Origin: Crotophaga sulcirostris
Lineage: Eukaryota > Chordata > Aves > Cuculiformes > Crotophagidae
Direction of reading: 5' to 3'
NCBI GenBank assembly: GCA_013397455.1
Contig: VYZB01000013.1
Span: forward strand, 4,785,923 to 4,849,922
DNA: 64,000 bases
Numbering within the stretch: the first letter of the stretch is position 1; the number at the start of each line of letters is the position of its first letter. Under the pieces are notes generated by a model. The model did no database searches, was not told the DNA's origin, and worked only from the letters and a program-made list of their open reading frames with translations. This document shows positions 1 to 12,200 of this stretch, piece after piece. A program made the position numbers and the translations under genes.

Positions 1-2500
1 TAAAAATTTCTTTTGAATATAGACACTCTTAAATAATTATTTAAAATGAAAGATTTTGGTTAAAAGACTTCCGAGATATTTTGAGTTTAAAAGGCGTGAT
101 AACTTGATACATATCCTAAAAAAAACCATATTTGGGGTTCAAGAAGACAGCGTTTTCTAGTGTCAGTTGGGGTGAGAATCCTTTCTGAACCTCTGTAGTC
201 TTAGTTGTATACTAAATCTGTCTAGTTTTCCTACTTACTTCTTGCTAAGGAGAAATTATTCTGGATTTCTTTTGTAACATTTTGTTACCTGAATACAATT
301 TATAGTTATTCTTGTGGCAAAATAAGAATACAACATAAACCTACTTGTGTTTCTATCCAGTCTTTTCCTAACTCAATGTGTTAATGATGCTTTTGGAAGA
401 TATGACAGGACAGGAAAATGCTGATGTTTCAACTAATGTTACAAACTCTCTTCGAATGATTGTTGCATGACATTAACAGAGGGAACATTACACTGATGTT
501 GTATCAGTCCATATGCAATACACGTACTGCACAATATGTCATATACTACCTTATTCGACACCTATCAATTGATAGGTTGATTGAAAAAGAAGTCGATGAT
601 ACAGTTTTATCAGACAAAATCAGAATATTCTACTCTAGTTTTCCGAAAGAAGCTGGAAAAGATAAAACAAAAAGTCCACTAGCTATCAAACTGCACCCAT
701 AAAGAACTGACAGAAACACTACCTCAGGCTTTACATTTCTTTTCTCACTATACATGTTGATATCTTTTATGTAGCTACTTATGAGGGTTTCATTCATCTC
801 ACAACCTCAGCAATATGCTTTCAATCAACTATCATGTTAAAAAAACCCCAGACCCCAACTATCAAACAATAAATCACGGCTATAGTAATGAAGGCATTGT
901 TACATTCCTTTCTTTTTCTTCCAATAATAATTCAATTAAATTCTACAATATTTCTGTTAATTGTCTTTCAGGTCACGTTTGTTTCTTCTTTCCCACTTCT
1001 GTGTAATTAAGTCTTCTTGTACATTGTAATTTAAAGCTAGTTTAAGTATACCTATTCAAACTGCATTCTGCAGTGAAAACTTTTACCATCTACCCCGCTT
1101 CACCCACAAGCAACTTCCTGCTCATCTACGTTAGTACCTATTTCCAGAATTAAGCATATGATGTTTCATTTATAGCTCTCACACCCTTGAGATATAAACA
1201 TGGGAAAGTATAATTGACAGTGAGAATTTTGAAGTACCCTTATAATTTAGGAACACAAGTCCAATTGGGCTTCAGGGACACTTTGGTTTCTTTAGTCACA
1301 GAGGTATTTATAAATCAAAGTAATTTAAGTGTATGCAAACTTGTAAACAAAATCTTATGAAATGACTCCTGCAGTAGCAAGGGACTTGAATTGATGAACC
1401 AGGGGGACCTTTTCAATCCAATGTCCCTAAGATACACAGATATAAAAGAAGCAGTGAACAGGATTACATTAAGATTATCCACATATTATCTTAAAATAAA
1501 GAACCTCTTTCAGACCCATTCTTCATAAGAAAGTAGCACATTTCTCTGGGATCTTTTGCTAATATATGTATAAATAAGTCAGTAACTATCAGTAAACAGT
1601 TTGAGGGAAGACCTCTAGATGCTGTCCTCTTTCTGGTTCTGTTCTTCAATGGTGGCTGAACATAGATTTTTGAAGAAAGATGCTTGAAGAAAGACGGAAG
1701 TTTAAAAATAAATAGAATAAATATAAAGATAATGAAGAAATCTACAACAGATGCAGAAATAGAGTTGAAAAAACTACAAAATACTAAAATAAAATTGAAG
1801 TATGCAACTATAATGATCCTGACTGGAAGACCATTTTGCTTGGTGCACTTTGTGATTTACCTAGCTGCTAAACCTGGACAGGTGCAAACATCTTGTCCTG
1901 TTCTGTACCACACTGTGCTGCATTTACAGCATGATCTTCAGATCCATGTTGTGTCACACGCATGATGTGGCAACGAGATGAACTTTCTTGGTTGATGGTA
2001 ACATAGAAGCCTGTAGGCAGCTGCCACTTGTTGCTGGTGATTATGCCAGGTGCTTCACCTTGTTGTTGTCTAACAGTGCAGCAACAAGTTCTCATGTGAA
2101 CACCCTTGCTGTTTGACAGTAGAAATGATGAGTAGAGCTGACTTGTTATAAGAAACCATATAGTAGCTCAAATGACCAAAATGGGAGAACGTCTTTCTTC
2201 CAGCTGCATCGCTGAATGCTGCTTTGCAGACTGGCACATCAACCTGAGATGAACAGTGGGAATAGACCATGGAAATATACTTCTGGTGCTTTCTTTTGTT
2301 TACATTTTATGTTAAGGTATTGGTTTGGATTTAACTGTGGTAATTTATAGCCTCATGGCAAAGTGAAGGAAAATATCTGACTTTATATAAAGAGCAGTAT
2401 TGTACGAGTCAATTTATCCCACAACTTTAAATTTTTGTAGCTGCACAACACACTTTTTAGTTAAAAGTTAATTTAAAAATTTTAAGAAAAATAACTTCCT
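1..2500. other. AT-rich unassigned sequence
   Basis: No repeat family, exon or RNA gene is recognised. Open frames are short (at most 93 codons) and show no known domain. The part at about 1868-2270 is less AT-rich and open on the minus strand in two overlapping frames (75 and 66 codons). I recognise no protein there, so it is left uncalled. Confidence 0.5.
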
Positions 2501-2828
2501 GTGGAGGAGAAGTGGAGAAGAATGCTGGTCCCTTCTCTTTGGTATCCAGTGACAGGACGTGTGGGAATGGCTCAAAGATGCACCAGAGAAGGTTTAGATT
2601 GGACATTAGGAAACATTTTTGTACCAAGAGGGTGGTCAAACACTGTAACAGGTTTCCTGGAGAGGTGATCATGGTTCCAAGCCTGATAGTGTTTAAGAGG
2701 CATTTGGACAATGTCCTTAATAACTTGCTTTGTCTTGGTCAGCCATGAACTGGTCAGGCAGTTGGATTAGATGATCATTGTAGCTCCCTTACAACTGGAA
2801 TACTTTATTGCAATCTATTCTGTTCTTC
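2501..2828 (+). mobile_element. CR1 LINE, 5'-truncated 3' end
   Basis: About 330 bp of the distal part of a chicken-repeat-1 (CR1) non-LTR retrotransposon, sense strand on plus. It carries the family's usual order: 'ggtatccagtgacaggacg', the segment 'ggtttagattggacattagg', 'gagggtggtcaaacactg', 'gcatttggacaatg', then 'ttggattagatgatcattg' and a tail rich in 'attct'. Only the untranslated or 3'-terminal region remains, as expected of 5'-truncated CR1 insertions. The 79-codon open frame within it is incidental. Confidence 0.9.
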
Positions 2829-4243
2829 CATGATAGACTTTGCACAGCACACTGTGTGGCTTGAAGGTCTGCCTAAAGCTACCTGACTTGGCATTCTCAG
2901 TATCTAAAGGGTTAAAATGTTAACTACACTATTCTCTCTTTCTTCATAATATTAGCTATAATTAATAGCATTTTAAATGATACTTTACAGAGTCTGGAAA
3001 TTTTTCTCACCTGAATCATAATGGATTACTGTGTCCCAGTGCAAAACAGCATCCCATGCAATACCTCAGAGGTGATTCTACTTATGGACAATAAGTACAA
3101 AGGATTACACCCCTAAGAAATGTAATCTTAGCTTTTTGCCATACCAGTATCCATTATGTGGCCTTTCCATTAAGTTTCTGAACATGAAGAAAGACAAGCA
3201 AGAAATTAATCTAATAAGAGTAACTATGTACATACAAGAAAATGTCTTAGACATTGTGTAGGAATTATGCATTTTGTAATGGACAAGACAAATACTTTTA
3301 AAATTTGATAATAGTTATCATTGCATATAATGAGGTGAATGCCTCAAGGGAGTTCCTTCGTAACTTCCTGATAAGCAGGTTTCTACTGCATGGGACTAAA
3401 ACTTAGTAGGTTGATCTGACTTAAGTCAGCTAATAAATAGGAGTTTCCTCATGAAATGGAAAGAAAGAATAAATTCGGATTCTTTAAGATTATTCGTGAC
3501 ATGAAAAAGTGTCTTAGGTAGCTAAGGAGACAGAAGGGGTCCTGAAGAACTGGACTGCCTTCATAGTTGCTTGATAGAGATTAAGGAAAAAAGTCTTGAC
3601 AGATTGATTAGCACAGAGACACAAGATTTTTTTCAGAAAGTAATGCTGTGTACCAAAGTCATGACATCTGCAGAATGGAAACTGTTGGATCACCTTTACT
3701 GAAATGATAAAGTGACCGATCTTTGGGTGAATTTTATTTTCATCCAAATATAATATTAGGAAGCATTGTATTCATAGATATTTCTGTTCTAAATAGAGGA
3801 CTAGAGTACAGCTCACAGTACCTCAAAATTTTTGAAGTCTTTAGGAGGACCAGATGAAATGCAAATGGGGAAAGGCAAACACATAAATTTATCATTCACT
3901 GCAAAGTTGAATGAATTTGACTAAATCTTAGAGTACTGTTTGCTCAACATGCAGACATCAAGAAAAATTTCCTCTTGTAGAAGCCATCTGTATATAACAA
4001 TTCCTCTGGACTTCTACTGTGATAAAAAGTAGTCATCTCCCGACCTCCTACTTACAGATGCCCTTTTTCTCTGTTTGGCAGTACTATCTGTCTTATGTGG
4101 TGATAACTCAGGCAAAGTCATTTAGACATCAGTGGTCATGCTGGCAGTCACAAAATGGTATAAATGGAAACCTTGCCAGCTGTAAGCTGAAAAGTAAATC
4201 AAGTTATCAATAAAGAGATGACAGAATAAAAAGTATAATGTAC
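2829..4243. other. AT-rich unassigned sequence
   Basis: No repeat, exon or RNA gene recognised. It has short open frames only, the largest being 77 codons on the minus strand at 3514-3747, without a recognisable domain. Confidence 0.5.
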
Positions 4244-4350
4244 CAGTGCCTGGAATATTGATTAAAGATTGAAGTGTTTCAAGAGAGCTATGGCAGAAAT
4301 TGAAAGGTCAAGGAAAGGCAATTAAAATGATTAGAAATATCTCACTTTCA
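4244..4350 (+). mobile_element. Old CR1-like LINE fragment
   Basis: A degenerate stretch resembles the CR1 region downstream of the reverse transcriptase: 'gcctggaatattg' (cf. the CR1 'cctggagtactg'), then 'gagagctatggcagaaattg' and 'ggcaattaaaatgattag' (cf. the family's 'gggcaacaaaaatgatta'). The match is recalled by eye and divergent, so family and limits are uncertain. Confidence 0.45.
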
Positions 4351-5440
4351 AAGGGAAACCAGCCTACAAGACTGTGTTGCCTATGATACTCTAAGGCTTG
4401 CTTGGGACTAGAGATCACACAAAGTAATCTGTGTAAGAACAGATGAATAACTGTCAACTAGCTAGCATTAATTTTCATAACTTCATAAGCAATCTTCAGT
4501 CAGGAGTCGATCTGGTTCCTTTCCTTTTATGGAAGACCCCTGAGACCAGAGTTTCATGACCTTGAAGCAACTGTAAGCATCTGTACACATACATGCGGAT
4601 AAAATGTGTGTTTCAGGCGACTGTACTTGGAAATTTTAATTTCTAATTAAATAGGGTTATTATTTTTATGAACAGAGAACATTAAGGAATCACAGAGATT
4701 AAATGGTACAAGTAACAATTTATTCTGTCCAAACAAGTGGTGTTACATGTGGGAAATAATCATAAATCAGTATTGATTACACTTCTTCTGGCTAATTAGC
4801 TCTACACACTCTTCAGTTAAAGTGTCATGAGTGTAACAGATACAAGTGCTGTGCAGGAATTCAGGAATTACTTTTACTTTATTATAATTCCTGTCCAATG
4901 AGAATCTCTTTCGTTGAAGAAATAAGCTCTACTGCCTCAGGTGACAAAGTAACCTTACCATACTTCATTTTGTAGCACACATACCATTATTCAAAAGGAA
5001 TTATTCAAATGGAAAAAAAAATCAATACTATTAAACATTAAAATATAACTGAGGAGCCCAGATGGAAGGTGATGCTACTTTCTTCATCCTGATCTTTGAT
5101 AACATCTATTTTAAAGATATAATACCTCTACTCTAATCGCTCTAGACCAAATCTATATTTGTATAGGAAATATATGTAATGTTTTTTTCAGTTGTAGATT
5201 GGTTAAAACAATTCAATATATCAGAAGTCATATTATTACTTCCCATAGGATATTCCTGTTCAATGTTTCATTATCTGGATCAATGAAGAAACCAGGTTAC
5301 TCAATTAAAAATAAAATTAGTCATAAATTGTTATTTATTCTCCTAACTACATTTCTTTTCAGTAAAGCATCCAAATAGAAGCTCTGTGCTTAATAACTTT
5401 ATGGATATAGGTGAAACAACCAGTTGAAGGTTATTTTTAC
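4351..5440. other. AT-rich unassigned sequence
   Basis: About 1.1 kb of AT-rich DNA in which I recognise no repeat, exon or RNA gene. Confidence 0.5.
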
Positions 5441-5862
5441 AGAATCACAGAGTCATTTAGGTTGGAAAAGACTTTTCAGATCATCAAGGCCAACCTTAAA
5501 GCTAACACTGTCAAGTCTACCACTAAACCATGTCCCCAAGTGACACATCTACACTAAGTTTTTAAAATACCTCCGGGGTAATGACTCAACCACTTCCCTA
5601 GGTAGGCTGTTCCAATGCTTGACAACCTTTTCTGTGCAGTAATATTTCCTAATATCTAGTTTAAACCTCCCCTGCTGCAACTTTAGGCCATTTCTGCTCA
5701 TTACATCGCTTTGTATCACTGGGAAAAGAGACTGACACCCGCCTTGCTACAATCCCTTTCAAGTAGTTGTAGAGAGCAATAAGTTCTCCCTTCAGCCTCT
5801 TTTCGCTAGGTTAAACAAACCCAGTTCCTTCAACTGCTCCTCATAAGGCTTTTGCTCCAAGG
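5441..5862 (-). mobile_element. CR1 LINE 3' end, minus strand
   Basis: A clear CR1 3' end in reverse orientation: the terminal 'agaatcacagagtcat' lies at the low-coordinate end. It is followed by 'ggttggaaaagacttttcag', 'ccactaaaccatgtcccc', 'atgactcaaccacttccct', 'gttccaatgcttgacaacc', 'tcccttcagcctcttttcg' and 'cccagttccttcaactgctc'. It is colinear with the common avian CR1 over about 420 bp with scattered substitutions, and 5'-truncated. It contains no coding sequence. Confidence 0.95.
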
Positions 5863-8130
5863 TTATTTTCTGTGGTTGTCACTGAAAGTTTTTAATTACT
5901 TTGAGGGGAAAAAAATGCTGTTTCTTTCCTTCACTCCTGTGTATTTTATTATGCTACTCTGACATAATGAGAAGAACATTCAGTGTTTCATATTGCATAC
6001 TCCTGAAGAGAGCTGGGATGAATTTTTACAGGAAGTGAGCAATACCAACAATATAAAGTTTTATTTTATTTTATTTTGAAATATTAGTCCAATTTAGCAA
6101 TTTTCATTCATATGGTATGACTTCATGAGAAGGATAACACAAATCTCTTTGTAAGATGAAGAATTTTTCTCATTTTCCCTTTTTCAATCATGATCATTAG
6201 ACCCTCTCTTGAAATTAGAAAATTAGAGCTTCTCATCAACCAATAGTTTCAGAACAATTGTATTTCATATCTTAGCAGAGATGGTCTGTCTGGAATTACG
6301 CCATAATGAGAATGACATGCATCATCAAGAAAACAATATTTTTTTTCCCCAATAAAGCCATCTATTTCAAAATCCTTTTTAATTTTCTCTGCATATAAAT
6401 TTTAACATATGAGACTAACAGTTAACAGTATTGACTGGTATTTTTTTTAGATTTTGCTTTCTTGAGAATTCATATATCATTACACTACAGTATTGATCTA
6501 CGTCTAAAGCAAAATCAAGCAAATTGATTTCACAAACCACAAAATCTATCATAATGTTAATATATTACTAACTGAAGAAGTGGATAAATAAATGAACATC
6601 AGAGTAAACATGAGAGCTCAATACACTGAAAACCTTAAGGCTTGGAAAAACAAATTACACCAGTAAATTTAGCTTTAATATAGGGACTACATTATCCATA
6701 TATGAGATTGGGCAGTGTGAAGAACTGCATCATCTCAATGTTAAAAAAACTCTCCCCCAGAGTGTGTGGAAATATACAAAGAGTATTGAGCTGACTTTCC
6801 TACAGTTTAATCATAAACAAGCGGAAACTTAGGTGACAAGGCCTATAAAATCCTGTTGGCCTGTTGGATTACATGTAGAGGTGCAACATATAATCTTTCC
6901 TCTCCTGCTTTGCAACTCATCTTTGCCACCAGGTCTTGAAGCCTCTCTTGCATAAATACTCTCTCTACTTACTCATACCAATATCTAAGTCGAAATTTCC
7001 TTTCCTCCATCACTGTTGATCCCATAATATGAATATCATGGGAATCAACACTAAACAATGTTTGATACAGAACAATGGTTTTAAAATTACCCCCCCCTCC
7101 TTTTCTAATCCAATATATTGCACTGCAAACTTCTTCTGATGATCTGTACACTTTGTTGTGTCACTTACCAATATGTTAACTTATCTAAGACTTGACAAGT
7201 ATTGTCATGGTATGAGAACCTGAGTAGATCTCATAGCTATTTTAACATAAAATGGGTAAACTAACATTTAAAGTTTGTGCTGGAGGAGGAGTAACTTGTG
7301 TGTCATTCCTGGTCTCATCTGCATGTTAATTCTATTATTTGGGTAAAAAATCAGAAAGTTTGTTTTTAAAGATACTGTAACCTTCATTGTTGCCTTGAAC
7401 AGAAGCAAAGAAGTTGACATATTGTTGCTTCCTATTTGTAGTCGGCAAAACTCCTTTTAAGTCTCGTTCTCTGCTAGAAAAAAAAAAAAAGGAGGCTACT
7501 CAGTCAAGGAAAGCAGAAAAAGAAGTAGAAGACAAAGGGAGCTGATTACAGGACTTCATTACTCCTGAGGAATTGAGAATAAGCAGAAATAAGTTAAGAA
7601 CTCAGAGACATGTGAAGGAGAATCACAAAAAGCACTACTTATATTGGTAAAAAACCCTCTGCAATTCTAATCAATTCCTCTTACTGCAAAAGTGGATCTA
7701 TTTTTGTCTTCTAAACACTGTGATTTTTTAAATCAAACTCTCATTTCAATTTTGAATTTTTTTTCTCTTTTTTTCTTTTCCTTTTCTCTACCAAATGAAA
7801 AAAAAAGAAAAAAAATCTGTAGCATTGCTTTCATGCCTTCCTGACTTTCTCCATTTCTCTTTCCTTAAAATTATAACTCTTCACTGGATTCTTTGTCATA
7901 GAAATAAGTGTAGGGAACTTTGGTCTTTGCTTAATAAAACCTCAGTTTCTATTCAGGACAGAGACTGGCAAAGAACCATCTTCATGTCCTAAGCTACCTT
8001 GGATAAATATAGGATGGTCCCCTTTAAATCTAGGAATTGACATAAAAGTTGTTTGAAGAGCTAAAGAGAAGTGAGGAAACACAAGTGAAGTGAAGTTAAA
8101 GGAATTTGTGCACTTGTGTGTGGACCACCA
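5863..8130. other. AT-rich unassigned sequence with short simple repeats
   Basis: Holds a (TTTTA)-type run at 6058-6078, a run of 13 A at 7478-7490 and a pyrimidine-rich patch near 7757-7790. No gene or interspersed repeat is recognised. Confidence 0.5.
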
Positions 8131-8338
8131 CTTGGATTAGGAAAAATTTCTTCACTGAAAGGGTTATCAAGGACTGGAACAGGCTTCTCAGGGAAGTGGT
8201 TGAGTCACCATCCCTGAAAAGATGTGGTATTTAGAGACATGATTGAGCAGGCTGGGTGTTGTTGGGCTAATGGTTGAACTCAATGATCTTAAAGGTCTTT
8301 TTTTAACCTAAAAATTTATATGTTTCTATGTTTTTATT
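8131..8338 (+). mobile_element. CR1 LINE 3' end
   Basis: About 210 bp of CR1 3' region: 'ttggattaggaaaaatttct', 'ggactggaacaggcttctca', 'gaagtggttgagtcaccatc', 'ctcaatgatcttaaaggtct' and a degraded 'tatgtttctatg' tail. It starts abruptly inside the consensus, which is typical 5' truncation. It belongs to the same type of CR1 as the copies at 5.4 and 23.0 kb. Confidence 0.92.
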
Positions 8339-9008
8339 CCCTGTCTCCTTGTGTTCAGTGCTTTTTTTCAGTAAGATCTCTACTGAAGTGAACTTGCCAA
8401 TTAAAAGGCAGATAATTTCTGTAAGTGGCCAAACTGCTACATGATAGCAGCTTTGCACCTTCAGCTGTTGCTTCAGCCAATTACCTCAGTCTCCTTGAGA
8501 GTGTGTCTCAACCAGGTAACCCAAATCTATCTATCTACCATTTTCTTCTTTCTTTCTCTCCTACCCATTCCATGGGCTCCTAACTTTTTTTCATGCATCT
8601 TGAACATTAGATACATTCCCGAACATAACACACATTACAGTTATGAATATGACTAAATTTCATGAAATGTATGCAATTTCAAGAGAAAATAAGCCAAGAC
8701 TGAAACTTTTGTAGATTAATATTGTTATTTATGTAACTTGTGCTATGATCTTTCTTCTCCTTGCATTTAGATAGATCTATTACCTTTCTTTTATATGCAT
8801 GGTAATATTTAGAGGTTTGCAATATAAAATAATATGATATAAAGATTTAAAAAATTGTGCTGTTAACATTAAAATAGAGAAGATTCAGGAAGGACATGTA
8901 AAAAAATCTCCAAATCTATAAAAGCCTTTTTAAAGAAGTAATGACTGGCTGTTCACTATGTATATGGAAGACAAAACAAACTATAAGCTGCTTAAATGGC
9001 ATTAAGTA
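8339..9008. other. AT-rich unassigned sequence
   Basis: Nothing recognised. It includes an open frame of 71 codons (8441-8656, plus) without domain features. Confidence 0.5.
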
Positions 9009-9229
9009 AGATTTAGTTTAAATATCAGAGAACCTTTTTGTGATTGTAAGATTAGGAAAGAAATTGAAGAGATTGTCTGAGGAAGCTGTGAAGTCTCACT
9101 CACAAAAGTTTTTAGAAACTACATGTTAAGCATCTGTTAGAAATTAAATAGATATTGTTGTTCATTCCTTGAGGTAAACAGTGCACTAATGAGCTCTTGA
9201 AGTCCCTTCCAGTTCTGTGTTACTCATGT
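9009..9229 (+). mobile_element. Ancient CR1-like LINE 3' fragment
   Basis: A divergent copy of an older CR1-type 3' end. 'agatttagtttaaatatcag' stands where younger copies have a 'tagattggatatta' segment. A middle part resembles 'ggctgtggaatctcc'. The end, 'gagctcttgaagtcccttcc' followed by 'agttctgtgttactcatg', matches the ancient CR1 terminus. Many indels suggest it is older than the other copies in this window. Confidence 0.6.
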
Positions 9230-12200
9230 CCTATTTAGGAGAAGTGGGAGGGAAAGGACAGGAGAGGAGGGCTGCAGGTATACCATCTGCCCATCAGTGA
9301 TGTGGGTAGCACCTCTGTGATAACGTATTTAAGAAAGGATGAAAAGGCTACACAACAGCAACTGGGAAAAGGGAGTGAAATACATGTAAGAAATAACTCT
9401 GCAGGCACCAAGGTCAATGAAGTAGGTGGGGGAGGGGGTGCTCCAGGCCTTGGTGTGGAATTTTTTGCAGATAGATATAACCCCCAGAACTGGCTGAGTA
9501 ATATTTCTCATCTTTAGTCATATTAAAATATGCTCATAGTCATGAATGAGTTATCAGGTAAAACAATAAATACTGCAATTTTTCAGTTCAGTGACAGCAA
9601 CACAAATGTCAGGGATGCTTAGCTACCCATGAAGAATAAACTTTTATGAATTAAATTGATTCACTAGAAACAAGGCACAGACGTTCCCTGTGAATCTAAA
9701 GAATATCTGGCTCTTTTGTCATGAGCTTCTGTTTCCAGCAGAAACAATGCAGCAAAGCTCCTAGCAGCATTGTTAACGAATTGGTCAGTTTTCTAATTGT
9801 CAATATTAGCTAATTGTTTTGGTCTACAGCCAATACTAGTTCTTTTTCTTCATTCTTTATAGTGTCATGGATTGAGTTGCACCCTTTCAAAACTGGCTAG
9901 CATATCAAAATCCCATGAAAAGAGCAAAGCAGTAGTTTCCTTCATCCTGCTCAGCTTCACTTCAGAAAAAAATATATTTTGTCTATGCACTTATAATGGT
10001 GTAAGAATGCATATCTATGAAATGGTGTCACAGCTTTGCACATGCTAATATTTTGTTATTTTCAGTTGAAACACATACCCCATGCTACTTGTATCTGCTT
10101 TTTATATTAACTGTGTGCCTCTTCTAGGCCACTTAGCATACCAAATAGTAAATATCTTTGAACAATGTTATCAATGTTTTTCATAACTCCAGTGTGCTGC
10201 ATAGCTGGATGAATTTCAAACACCTTTCAATTTCAAAATAAGATCTTCCAACTTTGAAAGGAAGAGGATTTTCATATCTTAGTCTAATTACTAGGATGAT
10301 TGAAAGGTTGAATACCTCTCTTCTTGTTTTATTGTCAACAGAAGTATCCAAGTATCCTAAAGTATCCAAAAGATTTTGTTAATCTTCTGTAGTAGATCTA
10401 GTGTAATGTAATTTTAAATTTATTGCAGGCAGTATAAGACAACTTACTTATAATGTGTGTAAGTTGAATGCAGGTAAAGCACAAGAACAACCACAAAGCC
10501 GTGGATGAAATGACTGACTTTGTTTTTCAATCCAGGGCAGCTCTGAGATTAGCACCCAGCAGAAATAATGCAACCAGGAACAGAGGCACTGCAGATCTTG
10601 GTCCATGCTTACAGTCCAGGCTGCTCAGGTCAGCACCCAGACAAAGATGAAAATGCAAGTAGGAGAATTCAGGCACCACAGCACTTGGGCCTTTCTAGAA
10701 AGCGTGAAAGTGTGAGCACAAACTACTAATTTTTCCCCTACTTAGAGTCTTTAAACCTTTCTCTTGGCAGAGTTGGAACCTCAACACGTTATAAGGCCTC
10801 AGGTTTCACAGGCCTATGTCATCTAAACAGGAGCTCTGCTCAATAAATACACAAGGCTAAGCCACAATTAGTACAATATATATGTTTTTCTACATCCCAC
10901 CTGCAAGGTTACTTAAGGGTCCTCCTCACCAATTTTCCATTATATTCCCACATAATATTTAATTTAAATATTATTCTCTACTGTTATGAGTTTCTTTAGG
11001 GACAGCTTAAGTGTGCTATTTTCCTTACTATTAATTGGTTACATTTTTGGTGATCGTTTCCTTTATGGATAATTTGGCTATGTAAACTCTGTCATGGACA
11101 AACTCTTACAAAGTTTAGCATTCCAAGTTTAGTGGCATATCTGTTTAAGTAATTCTAACTTTTCCTCACATATGGGTCACTCACATACGTATATTTTACA
11201 TATTTTGGCTGAGTCAACTTTAACTTTTTTTCTGAAGAAGAGTAACTTCTTTCTTGTTCAAGGTTCTTTCACACCTCATATAGACATTATTTCTAATATT
11301 ATTGGAAAAATTATCAGCAGAGTGTCAGTAGAATCAGAGAATTGCTTATTATGATGAAGCACTTGTGATTGTGATAACATTATCTGGGAATACTAGTCTG
11401 GAAAATTTCTCAGTGACAAAATTTTCTATAGCTGTCTTCCACTGGTTTAAACATGCTAGTCCTGTTGCTTTCCTTGGTTAAATTTGATAGTGCTGCCTAC
11501 TTAGTATTTTTGTTTCTTTGCACATATGATCCATGTTCTTCTTTTATATGCATATATATATAACATATATGTAAAACAACAACAACTATAAAAAATATAG
11601 ATAGATGTTCACAGTTCAATGGATTGCTCCTAATACCTGAACTGGAGCTCTTGGAAACTTCTGTATCACATCTTCAGTGAAAGTCTTACATGGACAGATG
11701 TGGGTTTCTTTTTTTAATTTCTAGGTTTCTTTGAACATTCCAGGAAGGATTAATTTCCTATAGTATTAGATGTTTTAACATACAGATGTCTACTTCCAAA
11801 TGAATTAGTCTGAATTCACTTTATATTCAAAGAGAAAATTAAGTTGTCTTAGGCAATGTTTCCTGTGGTCTCCTTTAAGCATCTTCAGTAAGGTGAAGAA
11901 ATACATGCTCTACCATTGTTCATCTCTCTCCACTGACTGTAGAAGGATCTCTGGGCCAAGGAACAAACTCATCTTAAAAGTGAAAAGAAGAAAACTTTAC
12001 CAAATAGATGTACTAGGCAGTACAAAATACTTCCGTTACCATGATCTGATTCTTGTCCCAGTCTGCATCCACCTTGACTCTCTGCTTGGCACTTGCTGCA
12101 TTCCCACTGGCAGCTGTAGCTACCTGCTGCAATGTTCCTAAACCATATTTCTTGTGCTTTATTTTTAGGTTACAATAAATGTATTATTTATTACAGGAGA

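Noticed and set aside
1868..2270. Two overlapping minus-strand frames that might be a processed pseudogene
   Set aside because: No protein recognised, frames disagree, and no poly-A or repeat signature is present to support retroposition.
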